A DNA stretch of 64,000 nucleotides. Origin: JALORV01 sp963707445. GTDB taxonomy: Bacteria; Pseudomonadota; Gammaproteobacteria; Burkholderiales; Burkholderiaceae_F. Location: assembly GCA_963707445.1 (NCBI GenBank), contig CAVPPW010000055.1, forward strand, positions 1-64,000. The letters are read 5' to 3'. Both the position numbers and the translations under genes were made by a program. Position 1 is the stretch's first letter, and every line of letters starts with the position of its first letter. The notes below the pieces were generated by a model. It had not been told where the DNA came from, searched no databases, and saw nothing but the letters and a program-made list of their open reading frames with translations. Positions 19,359-30,327 of the stretch are shown here, in pieces.

Positions 19359-20636
19359 TCAAAGCTGCGACGAGAAAATCGCGGCGGCATGCTCCTTGAG
19401 CTTCTCGTGCCACGGACGGTTTTCCCATTCTTCGTACGTGATGCGCCGCGTCTTCTTCAGGTCCGCGTCGAACGCTCCGGTTTGCAAACGTGCGAACTCT
19501 TCGTCATAGACGTTCAGGTTGGCTTCGGCGTTCAGGCGAAACGAACGGGCATCGAAGTTCGTCGAGCCCACCGAAGACCAGAGGCCGTCGACGATCAGCA
19601 GCTTCACGTGATACATCGTCGGCTGGTACTCATGAATCAGCGCCCCCGCTTTCAAAAGCGGCCCCCAGCCCGCGCGCGACGCGCTGCGAACGAATTCGAC
19701 GTCGGTGTTTTCGCCCGGCAGGATCAGCCGCACGCGGACGCCGCGCTTCATCGCATCGATCAATGCCTCACTCGTGACCTTGTCCGGAACGAAGTAAGCC
19801 ATTGCGAGATCGATCGTCTTCGTGGCGGCCGCAATCGACAGCAGGTACATCAGGTGCATGCTTTCGGATCCGCCTTCGCTCGAGCTCTGAAACACCTGCG
19901 CGTACTGCGCGCCCGCCCGCTTCTCGGGCGGAAAGTACTGGTCGCCGTGCAGGACCACGCCGCTGACCTTGGTCCAGTTGTCCATGAAGGCAGCCTGCAT
20001 CTGCGCGACCGCAGGTCCTTCGATCCGATAGTGGTTGTCGCGCCAGTGTTCCGGGTCCTGCGCGTCGCCGGACCAGTTGTCGGCGATGCCGACTCCTCCG
20101 GTGAAGCCGACGCGGCCGTCGACGACCAGAAGCTTGCGGTGAGTTCGATTGTTGACCCGTCCCAGGTTGTACCAACGCAGCGGCCGGTACTTGCGGAAGT
20201 CGACGCCCGCCTGCGTCATGACCTCGATCGACTCGTTGTCCATTTTCTGGCTGCCGAGCCAGTCGACCAGGACGTTGACCTTGACGCCCGCACGCGAGCG
20301 CTCCGCGAGCGCTTCGGCAAAGCGCTTTCCGATATCGCCTGACCAGTAGATGTAGGTTTCGAAGCTGATCGTCTGCCGGGCGCTCGCGATCGCCTGCAGC
20401 ATCGAGGGAAAGATTCGATCGCCATTGAGCAGCGTTTCAACGCGATTGCCTTCGGCCAGTGGCGGTCCGAGCAGCACGCCCATTGAACGCAGGAACTGCG
20501 GGTCCGACACCGCGTAGATGTGTGTCGGCTTCACATCGATCTTTTTCTCGGCGCGCAGGTTCAGGAGAACCAGCGTCGCCAGTACCGTCAGGACTACCGC
20601 GGCCAGGATCGGGATCATGAGGCGCCTGAGTTGCAT
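19359..20636 (-). CDS. phospholipase D-family protein (cardiolipin synthase-like)
   Basis: The N-terminus is one membrane helix (IPILAAVVLTVLATLVLL). Two HKD catalytic motifs are complete: THRKLLVVDG at about residue 165 and YHVKLLIVDG with GSTNFD at about 345. This arrangement is that of cardiolipin synthase-type enzymes, which join two phosphatidylglycerols or similar lipids at the membrane. No frame breaks are present. The gene is convergent to the lipoprotein gene and divergent from the DUF2946-like gene. Substrate specificity cannot be told; a phosphodiesterase role is possible. Confidence 0.85.
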   Translation of the reverse strand: MQLRRLMIPILAAVVLTVLATLVLLNLRAEKKIDVKPTHIYAVSDPQFLRSMGVLLGPPLAEGNRVETLLNGDRIFPSMLQAIASARQTISFETYIYWSGDIGKRFAEALAERSRAGVKVNVLVDWLGSQKMDNESIEVMTQAGVDFRKYRPLRWYNLGRVNNRTHRKLLVVDGRVGFTGGVGIADNWSGDAQDPEHWRDNHYRIEGPAVAQMQAAFMDNWTKVSGVVLHGDQYFPPEKRAGAQYAQVFQSSSEGGSESMHLMYLLSIAAATKTIDLAMAYFVPDKVTSEALIDAMKRGVRVRLILPGENTDVEFVRSASRAGWGPLLKAGALIHEYQPTMYHVKLLIVDGLWSSVGSTNFDARSFRLNAEANLNVYDEEFARLQTGAFDADLKKTRRITYEEWENRPWHEKLKEHAAAIFSSQL

Positions 20637-20744
20637 GACGTCGGAGAATAGCTGGGCGGTCGGGCCGCGGGTTGCCTGAGCCGCAGCGGACTTTAGCGGG
20701 ACAGTGGTTCCCCCTGGGCCAATCGCCTGCTAGGCTGCCGAACC

Positions 20745-21114
20745 GTGCGCCCGCGTAATCGACTCAGCTCCTTCCTGATTGGGCTTCTGACGGCAGCCCT
20801 CTCGGTCGTTCCCGTCAGTTCCACATCGCACGGCGCTTCTCACGCAATTTTGGGCGACGTCTGCTCATCGGCGCCTTCTGGCGCGGCTGCGGGCGCGCAT
20901 CAGATTCCTCCCGCACCTGCGCTGCCGGGGCAACACTGCTTGCATGCATGCTGTTCGAGCAGCTCCGGCAGCAACATCGCGCTAGTTCCGCAGCGCTTGC
21001 TTCCTGTTCGCTGTCGAGACGACGTTCGAGGTCATCGACCTCGAGGCGCCGGGAAGTTGGCGCGCCATCGTCTCACTAGCCGCGCGACCGCGCGGACCTC
21101 CTTCAATCGGCTAG
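20745..21114 (+). CDS. small secreted Cys/His-rich protein (DUF2946-like), frameshifted
   Basis: A GTG start opens a hydrophobic signal-like region (FLIGLLTAALSVVPV). It is followed by a segment with HCLHACC, the kind of Cys/His cluster seen in DUF2946 proteins next to metal-related outer-membrane genes. A frame change near 21000 (one extra base) leads to LFAVETTFEVIDLEAPG and a TAG at 21112. The family assignment rests on layout and cysteines only. The gene lies just upstream of an outer-membrane barrel and may share its function. Confidence 0.5.
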
Positions 21115-21225
21115 ACGGTTTTTCCCAGTCCTCGCAGCGCGAGCTTGCCGCTCGCTCAAGCAAGGTCTGCATGCGACGACGTCAAGCGACGTCGCGCAAT
21201 TTCACCGTTTGGTCTGGAGAGGTTC

Positions 21226-22205
21226 ATGACCCGTACGGCATTGCTTGTGACAACGACGAGGCTGGTTGCCGCGACGGCAATTGCCGCATCGCGTCGTCGG
21301 TGCACGCTTCATGCGGCTCGGCTTTCTGCCTTGTGAATACGAACTGGGGCGCTCAGGGAGTCTGGACAGAGCCCGGCTGGCGCGCGGACCTGCGCTACGA
21401 GTACATCAATCAGGACCAGCCGCGCGCGGGCTCGCAGAACGTCGGCATCGGGCAGATCCCGCAGCACCACGACGAAGTGCAAACGCTGAATCGCAACGTA
21501 TTCGCGACGCTCGACTACGGCTTTTCCGACCAGTGGGGCGTGTCGACGATCGTTCCCTGGATCGACCGCCAGCACGATCACATCCACAATCATCGCGGCG
21601 AACAGCTGCTGGAGTCGTGGGACTTTTCCGATCTGGGGGATGTTCGGGTTGCCGGGCGATACCAGACGTCCTTTGAAGACAAGGATGCATTGCGGCTCAG
21701 CTTCGCCGGCCTGATCGGTGGATTCAAACTCCCCACCGGCAAGACCGACGTGAAGAACGCCGATGGCGAGACCGCCGAACGCAGCTTGCAGCCGGGAACC
21801 GGAACGACCGACCTGATTGTCGGAGCCTACTTCCGCCAGGCCCTCGGAATGCTTGATTCGTCGTGGTTCGCGCAGGTCGGAGCGCAGCTCCCACTCAACT
21901 CGAGTCAAGGCTACAAGCCGGGGCAGCAGTTTCTTGTCGATGTTGGCGGCCGCTGGGAAGCGACCGACAGGCTCGGATTGATGTTGCAGCTCAACGCCAT
22001 CTGGAAGGGACGCGACTCAGGCGCCGAGGCCGAACCCGAAGATTCGGGTGGACGCTGGGTCTTCGTAAGCCCCGGCATCGCGTTTGCAGTGACCAAGGGC
22101 GTCAGCGTGTACGCCTTCGTGCAACTTCCGATCTACCAGTACGTGAACGGCGTGCAGTTAGTCGCTTCGCGCGCGTACGCCGCTGGCGTCAGTGCGCAGT
22201 TCTGA
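21226..22205 (+). CDS. outer-membrane beta-barrel protein (transporter-like), frameshifted near the start
   Basis: GGAGAGG precedes the ATG at 21226. The signal MTRTALLVTTTRLVAATAIAA ends before a frame change near 21300. After it the mature part begins SSVHASCGSAFCLVNTNW and runs as alternating hydrophobic/polar strands with aromatic ends (TEPGWRADLRYEYINQDQP, HIHNHRGEQL, SLQPGTGTTDL), ending VSAQF. A C-terminal Phe is typical of barrels inserted by BamA. Two cysteines near the N-terminus are conserved in similar proteins. Substrate unknown; the adjacent Cys/His-rich protein suggests a metal or copper context (inference). Confidence 0.65.
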
Positions 22206-22335
22206 TGCCGGACATGACTCCGAAGGTCGTATGGCAATTGCCATCCGGGGCGACGACGAGGAAACTCGCAGTGCTCGCAGGCACGGTCCGAACTAGACGA
22301 GGCCTCTCGCCGCGCACTCTCAGGGAGATCGATCA

Positions 22336-22548
22336 ATGAGCGATCATGTTTACAAGATGGTGGAGCTGGTGGGTTCGTCGGCGACAGGGTCGGACGATGC
22401 GATTCGCAATGCGATCGAGAAGGCTTCCGGCACCTTGCGGCATATCGATTGGTTCCAGGTTCTGGAGACGCGGGGACACGTGACCGACGGCAAGATCGCG
22501 CACTACCAGGTGACGCTGAAGGTGGGATTCCGTCTCGAGTCTTCTTGA
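22336..22548 (+). CDS. dodecin
   Basis: The 70-residue protein has the dodecin signature (VYKMVELVGSSATGSDDAI, then LRHIDWFQVLETRGHV, then YQVTLKVGFRLE). The tryptophan and glutamine of the flavin-binding pocket are present. Dodecins assemble as 12-mers that store or protect flavins, and coenzyme A in some species. A GGGAGATCG precedes the ATG. It is monocistronic, ending before a palindrome and a convergent pump operon. Confidence 0.95.
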   Translation: MSDHVYKMVELVGSSATGSDDAIRNAIEKASGTLRHIDWFQVLETRGHVTDGKIAHYQVTLKVGFRLESS

Positions 22549-22602
22549 TCGCCGCTCGTGCGCCCACAGGTCCTCGGCAGGTGCTCGCTGCAATAGCGCA
22601 GC

Positions 22603-22618
22603 ACCGGCTGCAGCCGGT
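22603..22618. other. 16-bp perfect palindrome between convergent genes
   Basis: The sequence accggctgcagccggt is its own complement and lies between dodecin and the end of the RND permease gene. It has no T run, so it may be a weak terminator or a dispersed palindromic element. Confidence 0.4.
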
Positions 22619-22679
22619 ACGAGCGGGGTATGTCGCGGACTGATCGCGCCCGCGCGCGGTCTGGTTTCAAATCACGCGC

Positions 22680-25600
22680 CTAGGGCACTTGGCCGCCAGG
22701 CTGCGCGGGAACGCTCCGCGGCTGCCGCCGGAGCGCGAAGAGCCGCTTCACGACGACGAAGAACAACGGCACGAACAGCAGGCCGAGGAACGTCGCCGCG
22801 ACCATGCCGCCGAAGACACCGGTGCCGATCGCGTTCTGGCTGCCGGAGCCCGCGCCGCTGGCGAGCGCAAGCGGCAGGACGCCACCGCCGAAGGCGAGCG
22901 AGGTCATCAGGATCGGTCGCAACCTGAGTCGCACGGCCTCGAGCGTCGCCGGCACCAGCTCGACGCCTGCGGCGATCTGCGCCTGCGCGAACTGGATGAT
23001 CAAAATGGCGTTCTTCGCCGAGAGCCCGATCGTGGTCAGCAGTCCGACCTGAAAGTAGACGTCATCGGAAAGTCCGCGCCCCGTCGCCGCCAGCAAGGCG
23101 CCGAGCACGCCCAATGGAACGATCATCAGCACCGCAAACGGAATCGACCAGCTTTCGTAGAGCGCCGCAAGGCACAGGAACACGACAAGGATCGACAACC
23201 CGTAGAGCAGCGGCGCCTGCGCGCCCGAGAGCCGCTCTTCGTACGACAGGCCGGTCCACGCGATGCCGAATCCGGGCGGCAGTTGCTCCACCAGTCGTTC
23301 CATCGCTGCCATCGCTTCGCCGGAACTGCGGCCCGGCGCCGCCTGCCCCTGGATCTCGACCGCGGGCGAGCCGTTGAAACGTTCGAGCCGCGGCGAGCCG
23401 AAAGTCCAGCGGCCGCGCGCGAACATCGAAAACGGCACCATGTCGCCCTGCGCGTTGCGCACGTACCATTTGTCGAGGTCCTCCGGAACCATGCGGTACG
23501 GCGCATCGGCCTGCAGGTAGACCTTCTTCACGCGGCCCTTGTCGATGAAGTCGTTCACGTAGGCGCTGCCCCAGGCCGCCGGCAGCGTGGCGTTGACGTC
23601 GGCCATCGACAGCCCCAGCGCACCGGCCTGAACCGTGTCGACATCGACGCTGAACTGCGGCGTGTCTTCCTGCCCATTCGGCCGCACCGCGACCAGCACC
23701 GGGTCCTTCGCCGCGAGGCCCAGCAGCTGGTTGCGCGCAGCGATCAGCGCCTCGTGGCCCGGCGCCGGTGCGGTCCTGCAGGTACAGGTCGAATCCGTTG
23801 GCGACGCCGAGCTCGAGCACGGCCGGCGGCGCGAACGCGAACACCATGGCGTCGCGCAGCTTGGAAAACGCCGCCATCGCACGGCCGGAGACCGCCTGCA
23901 CGGTGTTGCGCGCGCCGGGTCGCTCCTTCCAGTCCTTGAGCCGCACGAAGGCGATGCCGGCATTCTGGCCGCTGCCGGAAAACGAGAAGCCGGCGACCGT
24001 GAACAGCGCCTGCACCGTCTCCTTTTCGTCCTGCAGGAAGTGCCGCTCCGCCTCGCGCAGGACCGCAAGCGTGCGCTCCTGCGTCGCCCCGGCCGGAAGA
24101 ATGACCTGGGCAAACAGGATCCCCTGATCTTCGTCGGGCAGGAACGACGTCGGCAGCCGCAGCAGCAGGAATGCGGCGAGCGCGATCATCACGGCGTAAG
24201 CCACGAGCCAGCGCCCAGTGGAATGCAGCATCCGGCCGACGATGCGCTGATACAGGTTGCTGCCCCGTTCGAAGAAGCGATTGAACCACCCGAAGAATCC
24301 CCGCGTGGCGCCGTGCGACCCCTTTTCCAGCGGCGTGAGCAGCGTGGCGCAAAGCGCCGGTGAAAGGATCAGCGCCACCACGACCGAAAGCGCCATCGAG
24401 GACGCCATCGTGATCGAGAACTGGCGGTAGATGACGCCGGTGGAGCCGCCGAAGAACGCCATCGGGATGAACACGGCAGCGAGGACCAGCGCGATGCCGA
24501 CCAGTGCGCCCGTGATCTGGCCCATCGACTTGCGTGTGGCCTCTTTCGGCGAGAGGCCCTCCTCGCTCATCAGGCGCTCGACGTTTTCGACGACGACGAT
24601 CGCATCGTCGACCAGCAGGCCAATGGCCAGCACGACGCCGAACATCGTCAGCACGTTGATCGAGAAGCCGAACGCCAGCATCACGGCGAACGTGCCGAGC
24701 AGCACGACCGGGACCGCGATCGCCGGGATCAGCGTGGCCCGCAGGTTCTGCAGGAAGACATACATCACCAGGAACACCAGCACGAACGCCTCGATCAGCG
24801 TCTTGACCACTTCCTCGATCGACAGGCGGATGAACGGCGTGGTGTCGTAGGCGACCACCGACTTCAGGCCCGGGCGGGAAGAAGCGCTCCAGTTCCGCGA
24901 CCTTGGCCTTGACCGCATCGGCCGTCGACAGCGCGTTCGCACCGGTGGCGAGACGTACGGCCAGACCGGAAGCCGGATTGCCGTTGTAGAACGAAACGGT
25001 GTTGTAGTTTTCGCCGCCGAGTTCGACGCGTGCGACGTCGCGCAGGCGAACCGTCGCGCCCGACGGCGCCGGTGCGCAGGACGATGGCCTCGAACTGCGC
25101 CGGCGTCTGCAGTCGGCCCTGCGCCGAAATCGTGGCGTTCAGTCGCTGGCCCGGTACCGCGGGCAAGCCTCCGAGCTGGCCAGCCGCGATCTGCGCGTTC
25201 TGGGCGCGTATCGCGGCCGCCACATCGCCGGGCGTGAGCTTGTAGTTGATCAGCTTGTTCGGATCGAGCCAGATGCGCATCGCGTACTGGGACCCGAACA
25301 GCGTCAGCTCGCCAACGCCGGGCACGCGGCTCAACGGATCGAGCACATTGGCCGCCACGTAGTCGGCGATGTCGGTACGGGTCATCGAAGGGTCGTCCGA
25401 GACGAATCCGATGACCATGATGAAGTTGCGCACCGACTTCGTGACAGTGACGCCCTGCTGCTGCACTTCCTGCGGCAGCTGCGACTCGGCCAGCTTGAGC
25501 TTGTTCTGCACCTGCACCTGTGCGATGTCGGGGTTGACCGCGGCATCGAAGGTGAGCGTGATCGTCGCCGAACCCGCACTGTCGCTGGTCGACGCGATGT

Positions 25601-25829
25601 AACGCAGGCCGTCGAGACCGGTCATCCGCTGCTCGATGATCTGCGTGACCGTGTCCTCGAGCGTCTTCGCCGAAGCGCCCGGGTACGTAGCGTTGATGGT
25701 GATCGTCGGCGGCGCGATGCTCGGGTACTGCGCGATCGGCAGGCGTGTGATCGACAGCACGCCGGCCAGCATGATCACCAGCGCAATGACCCACGCAAAG
25801 ATCGGTCGATCGATGAAGAAGTGCGACAT
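22680..25829 (-). CDS. RND multidrug efflux permease (AcrB/MexB family), frameshifted
   Basis: Start ATG at 25829 (MSHFFIDRPIFAWVIALVI) and end PAQPGGQVP give about 1,050 residues, the usual length. The transmembrane relay aspartates lie in GLLVDDAIVVVENVE, and periplasmic docking and porter regions follow family order. The second half contains the paired pattern GLSAKNAILIIQFA. Frame changes occur near 25060, 24880 and 23770, each in the sense of one extra base. The permease works with the adaptor encoded just upstream (34 bases apart, same operon) to expel drugs or organic compounds using proton force. No outer-membrane channel gene is next to it. Confidence 0.85.
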
Positions 25830-25863
25830 GCGAGTGTGCCTGCCGGGTGCCGTGCCTGCCCGG

Positions 25864-27091
25864 TCAGGAGCGCGGCGACTTTCCGGGCGCCGGGCCCGGA
25901 TTCGAGGTCGGTGCCGCGGCCGCACCGGTCGAGGCCGGAGTGCCGGAATCGCTCGGGCTCGTCGGCTTCGACCGGCTGCACCGTCATGCCGGGCCGAGCC
26001 CGCTGCAGCCCTTCGACGATGACGCGATCACCCGCGCGCAGACCGGAATCGACCAGCCAGTCGCTGCCGATCGTGCGGGTGACCTTCAGCGGGCGCGCCT
26101 CGACATTGCCGTCCGCGCCGACCACCATCGCGACCGCCTGCCCCTTCGGGATCGCGCGTCACCGCCTGCTGCGGCACCAGGATGCGCGTTCTCGCGCAGT
26201 CCTTCCTCGAGCGCCGTCCTGCACGTACATGTTGGGCAGCAGCAGGCCATCCGGGTTAGGAAAGAGCGCACGCAGCGTGATCGCGCCAGTAGATGCATCG
26301 ACCGTGACGTCGGAGAACTGCAGCGTGCCTTCGAGCGGATAGTTGGTGCCGTCCTCGAGTTGCAGCGTCACGCGTGCCGCATCCTCGCGCGCCCGCTTCA
26401 GCTCCCCGCTCGCCATCGCGCGCCTCAGGCGCAGTGCTTCGGTGGACGACTGGGTGATGTCGACGTACATCGGATTCATCTGCTGGATCGTGGCCAGCGG
26501 CGTCGGCTGGTTTGCGGTGACCAGCGCACCCGCGGTCACTGCCGACTTGCCGATCCGGCCCGCGATCGGCGCGACCACATTGGTGTAGGCCAGATTGATG
26601 CGCGCCGCCTGGGTGGCGGCCTTCGCCGCCGCAAGATCCGCCTCGTTCTGCCGCAGCGTCGTCACGGCATCGTCATAGGCCTGCTGGCTCACGAACTTGA
26701 TCGCGACCAGTTCCTTGTTGCGCTCCACGTTGCGTTGGGCAGTCTGAACGGCCGCCTCGGACTTCGCGATCGAGGCCCGCGCGCTGTCGTAGGCCGCCTG
26801 GTAGGTCGCCGGATCCAGCCGGTACAGCACGCTGCCCGCCTTGACCTCGGCCCCTTCGGTGAAGGCGCGTGACTGGATGATGCCGGTGACCTGCGGCCGC
26901 ACTTCGGCGATCAGGGTCGGTGCGGTGCGACCCGGCAGAAGGGTCTTGAGCACGACGTTCTGCGGCTTCAGCGTCAGCACGGTGACCTGCGGCGCCTGCC
27001 GCGCGGCGGGCGGCGCCTTGGCGCCGTCGCAAGCAGTCAATGCCGCGACAGCAGCAAACAGGCCGGCCCGGAACACCGCTGCGCGAAGCAT
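25864..27091 (-). CDS. periplasmic adaptor (MexA/AcrA family), frameshifted near the C-terminus
   Basis: The signal ends in a lipobox (VAALTACDG), so the protein should be a lipoprotein. Domains follow family order: biotinyl-lipoyl-like region (VTGIIQSRAFTEGAEVKAG), alpha-hairpin (SARASIAKSEAAVQTAQRN), beta-barrel (LEGTLQFSDVTVDASTGAI) and membrane-proximal domain (GQAVAMVV onward). Frame changes near 26215, 26190, 26150 and 25955 are each one extra base; the last leads to a Ser/Ala/Pro tail and TGA. It forms an operon with the RND permease. Its 5' end faces the divergent cti gene across about 138 bases that must hold both promoters. Confidence 0.8.
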
Positions 27092-27229
27092 GCTCGATGC
27101 TAACAGGTCCGTCACTCGACCGAGCGGAACGACCCGGCCGGCCCTGATGCACGCGCGGGAGCGGTGCGCGGACGCGATGACATACCATCGCGTGGCCGAG
27201 AACTCGTCCAACAAAGCGCCAGGGGCCCT

Positions 27230-29569
27230 ATGCGACCGTTTGCTGCCGCCATCACCGCACTTTGCGTCACCGGGTGCGCGACTCTTGCCCTGCACGAATT
27301 CGATCAGCGCTACGGCAAGCCCGATCCGACGCGCTACGACGTTGCGGCCAAGCCCGAGGCGGGCATGTCGTATCGGAAGGACGTGCAGCCGATCGTCGAG
27401 CGGCGCTGCGTGGTCTGCCACGCGTGCTACGACGGTCCGTGCCAGCTCAAGCTCACCGCGTGGGAAGGCATCGCGCGCGGCACGAGCAAGACGCCGGTCT
27501 ACGACGCCGCTCGCCTGCGCGAAGCGCCGACCACCCGCCTCTTCCTCGATGCGCAACTGCCTTCGCAGTGGTGGGAGCGCGGTTTTTCGCCAGTGCTCAA
27601 TAACCGCACCGCCACGCCCGAGACCAATCTGGCCGCGAGCGTGCTCTATCGCAGCCTGCAACTGAAACGCGAGCACCCGCTGCCGACCACGCCGGTCCTG
27701 TCCAAGGGCATTCGACTTCTCGCTCGGGCGCGAGGCGACCTGCCCGCGCATCGACGAGTACGAGAGCCTCGCGCGCAAGCAGCCGCTCGCAGGCATGCCC
27801 TACGGCCTGCCTGGGCTCGACGAGCGCGAATTCGCGACGATCCAGCGCTGGATCGCGGCGGGCGCGCCTTACGAAGGCGATCCACCGCTGTCACCCGCGG
27901 TGCAGGAGCAGATTCGCACGTGGGAGACCTTTCTCAACGGCGAATCGAACAAGGAGCGGCTGATGAGCCGCTACCTGTACGAGCACCTCTACCTCGGAAC
28001 GCTGTACTTCGAGAGCGACACCCAGCGGCGGCCGCTTCGCCTGATCCGCTCGGCAGCCGCTCCGGGCAAGCCGGCGGTGCCGATCGCAACACGTCCGGCC
28101 GTACGACGACCCCGGCGTGGCGCGCGTTTACTACCGGCTGGTTCCCGAGCGCGAGACGATCGTCGCCAAGACGCATATGCCTTATGCAGCTCAGCGCGGC
28201 ACGCATGGCGAAGTACCGTGGCTGGTTTCTCGATCCTGCGTACACGGTGACCGCGCTGCCGTCGTACGACGCCGAGATCTCCTCCAATCCGTTCGCGGCG
28301 TTTCACGACCTGCCGCTCGACGGCCGCTACCGCTTCATGCTCGATGAAGCCGAATACTTCGTGATGAACTTCATCAAGGGCCCGGTGTGCCGCGGCCAGC
28401 TCGCACTCGATGTCATCGAAGACCGCTTCTGGGTGTTCTTCGTCGATCCAGATGCCGGCGACGATGCCATGGTCGCCGAACTGCTCGCGCGCGAACGCCC
28501 CAACCTGCGCCTGCCCGCCGAATGGGGCAGCAACTCGCCAGCGCTGATTCCCTGGCTCGAGTTCTCGAAGCTCGAAGCAAACTACCTGCAGGCGAAAAGC
28601 GAGTGGCTCGAGCGCAACGCAGTGGCGCGCAAGGACGATCTCTCGATGATCTGGAGCGGCGATGGCCGCAATCCGAACGCAGCGTTGACCGTGTTCCGTC
28701 ACTTCGACAGTGCAACGGTGGTCAAGGGTCTGGTCGGCGAGCAGCCGAAGACGGCGTGGGTCATCGGCTATCCGCTGTTCGAGCGGATCTACTACCTGCT
28801 CGTGGCGGGTTACGACGTCTACGGCAACGCCGGGCACCAGTTGAACAGCCGCCTTTACATGGACTTCCTGCGCATGGAAGGCGAGTTCAACTTCCTCGTG
28901 CTCCTGCCGGAGAAGGCTCGACGCTCGACGGCCGAATACTGGTATCGAGGCGCGCCGAAGCAGGTGACCGATTACGTCTACGGCCGCGACGCGTACTTCA
29001 ACCGACCGAGCGGCCTCACGTACCGGACCAGCGATCCACAACGCGAACTGTACGAAATGCTGAGCGCGCGAGTGGCGCCGGTCGCGGCGAAGCGATTCGA
29101 ACTTTCATCGGTGGCGGATCCCGCGCTGCGGCGCGACCTTCAGGCGCTGTCGAACGTGCGCGGCGCGAGCCTCGCGTGGATGCCGGAGGTCGTGTTCCTG
29201 CGCGTCGAGCAGCCGACGGCTTCGCCGCAGTACTTCAGTGTGCTGCGCAATACCGCGCACAAGAATGTTGCGCACATGTTCAAGGAGGAACTGCTGCCGG
29301 CGGAGAACACGCTGACGGTCGTACCGGGCTTCCTCGGCGCCTATCCGAACGCGATTTTCAGCGTCAAGGCAGCGGACCTGCCCGCGCTTGCGAATGCAAT
29401 CGGATCGATGGCGTCGGAAGACGATTACCGCAAGCTCGCCGATCGCTACGCGGTTCGCCGCACCAACCCACGCTTCTGGGCGACGAGCGATGAACTGATC
29501 GACGCGTACGCCGCGTGGGCACCGGTCGAAGCGGGCGTCTTCGACTACAGTCGGCTCGAGAATCGTTGA
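27230..29569 (+). CDS. cti: fatty acid cis/trans isomerase (Cti), frameshifted
   Basis: The signal ends before ATLALHEFDQRYG. A haem-binding CVVCHACYDGPCQLKLT follows near residue 65 (CxxCH), the hallmark of Cti, a periplasmic haem enzyme that converts cis- to trans-unsaturated phospholipids. The long C-terminal domain (FHDLPLDGRYRFMLDEAEYF, then HVAHMFKEEL-like blocks) matches the family. Frame changes near 27705, 28100 and 28175 are all one extra base. Total length of about 780 residues is normal. Trans fatty acids make membranes stiffer during solvent or heat stress. It is divergent from the RND pump operon. Confidence 0.85.
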   Translation: MRPFAAAITALCVTGCATLALHEFDQRYGKPDPTRYDVAAKPEAGMSYRKDVQPIVERRCVVCHACYDGPCQLKLTAWEGIARGTSKTPVYDAARLREAPTTRLFLDAQLPSQWWERGFSPVLNNRTATPETNLAASVLYRSLQLKREHPLPTTPVLSKGIRLLARARGDLPAHRRVREPRAQAAARRHALRPAWARRARIRDDPALDRGGRALRRRSTAVTRGAGADSHVGDLSQRRIEQGAADEPLPVRAPLPRNAVLRERHPAAAASPDPLGSRSGQAGGADRNTSGRTTTPAWRAFTTGWFPSARRSSPRRICLMQLSAARMAKYRGWFLDPAYTVTALPSYDAEISSNPFAAFHDLPLDGRYRFMLDEAEYFVMNFIKGPVCRGQLALDVIEDRFWVFFVDPDAGDDAMVAELLARERPNLRLPAEWGSNSPALIPWLEFSKLEANYLQAKSEWLERNAVARKDDLSMIWSGDGRNPNAALTVFRHFDSATVVKGLVGEQPKTAWVIGYPLFERIYYLLVAGYDVYGNAGHQLNSRLYMDFLRMEGEFNFLVLLPEKARRSTAEYWYRGAPKQVTDYVYGRDAYFNRPSGLTYRTSDPQRELYEMLSARVAPVAAKRFELSSVADPALRRDLQALSNVRGASLAWMPEVVFLRVEQPTASPQYFSVLRNTAHKNVAHMFKEELLPAENTLTVVPGFLGAYPNAIFSVKAADLPALANAIGSMASEDDYRKLADRYAVRRTNPRFWATSDELIDAYAAWAPVEAGVFDYSRLENR

Positions 29570-29581
29570 GCTCTTGAAGCT

Positions 29582-30293
29582 CTATCGCGCGTACGTGATG
29601 ACCAGGTCGCCGACGCCGTCGACGTGGCCTTCGAGCTTGTCGCCCTTGCTGATGGGGCCAACACCCGAGGGTGTGCCGGAGAAGATGAGGTCGCCGGGTT
29701 GCAGGGTGACGAGGCCCGACAGATAGGCGATCTGTTCCGGGACGCTCCAGATCTGCTGCGACAGATCACCCTGCTGCTTGATCTGACCGTTCACCTTGAC
29801 CCAGATCTCGCCTTTCGCGGGATGACCGATCTCGGTCACGGGCCGCAGCGCCGAGCACGGCGCCGACTGGTCGAAGCTCTTGCCCATCTCCCACGGGCGG
29901 CCCACCTTCTTCGCTTCGCCCTGGATGTCCCGTGCGCGTCATGTCCAGTCCTACTGCGTAACCCCACACATGGTCGAGCGCCTTCTCGACCGGGATGTTC
30001 TTTCCGCCCTTGCCGATGGCGACCACCATCTCGATCTCGTGATGGACGTCCTTTGTGGCAACGGGATACTCGATGGTGGAGCCGCTTTGTACGATCGAGT
30101 TGGGCGCCTTCATGAAGAAAAAGGGAGGCTCGCGGTCAGGGTCGTGGCCCATCTCGCGCGCGTGTTCGGCATAGTTACGACCAACGCAAAAAATGCGACC
30201 CACCGGAAAGCGCCGCTCGCTGCCCGCGACCGGCAGCGACGGTCGTGGGCCGATGTCAATGACGTACTCGACGTTGCGCGGATTGTCGTTCAT
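29582..30293 (-). CDS. fumarylacetoacetate hydrolase family protein, frameshifted
   Basis: The FAH fold is marked by FCVGRNYAEHAREMG, the metal-binding block with HHEIEMVVAIG, GYAVGLDMT, and FSGTPSGVGPISKGD at the end. Metal ligands (Glu, Glu, Asp) are present. One extra base near 29935 splits it. FAH-superfamily members hydrolyse or decarboxylate small keto-acids. The gene follows the Bug receptor gene by 34 bases on the same strand, so a shared catabolic operon is likely: receptor for an organic acid plus an enzyme to break it down. Specific substrate unknown. Confidence 0.8.
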
Positions 30294-30327
30294 CGGTTTC
30301 CTTCGGCTCCGTGGTGGTCTATCGAGG

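Noticed and set aside
22603..22618. Terminator between dodecin and the pump operon
   Set aside because: The palindrome is perfect but has no loop or T run, so I list it only as a palindrome.
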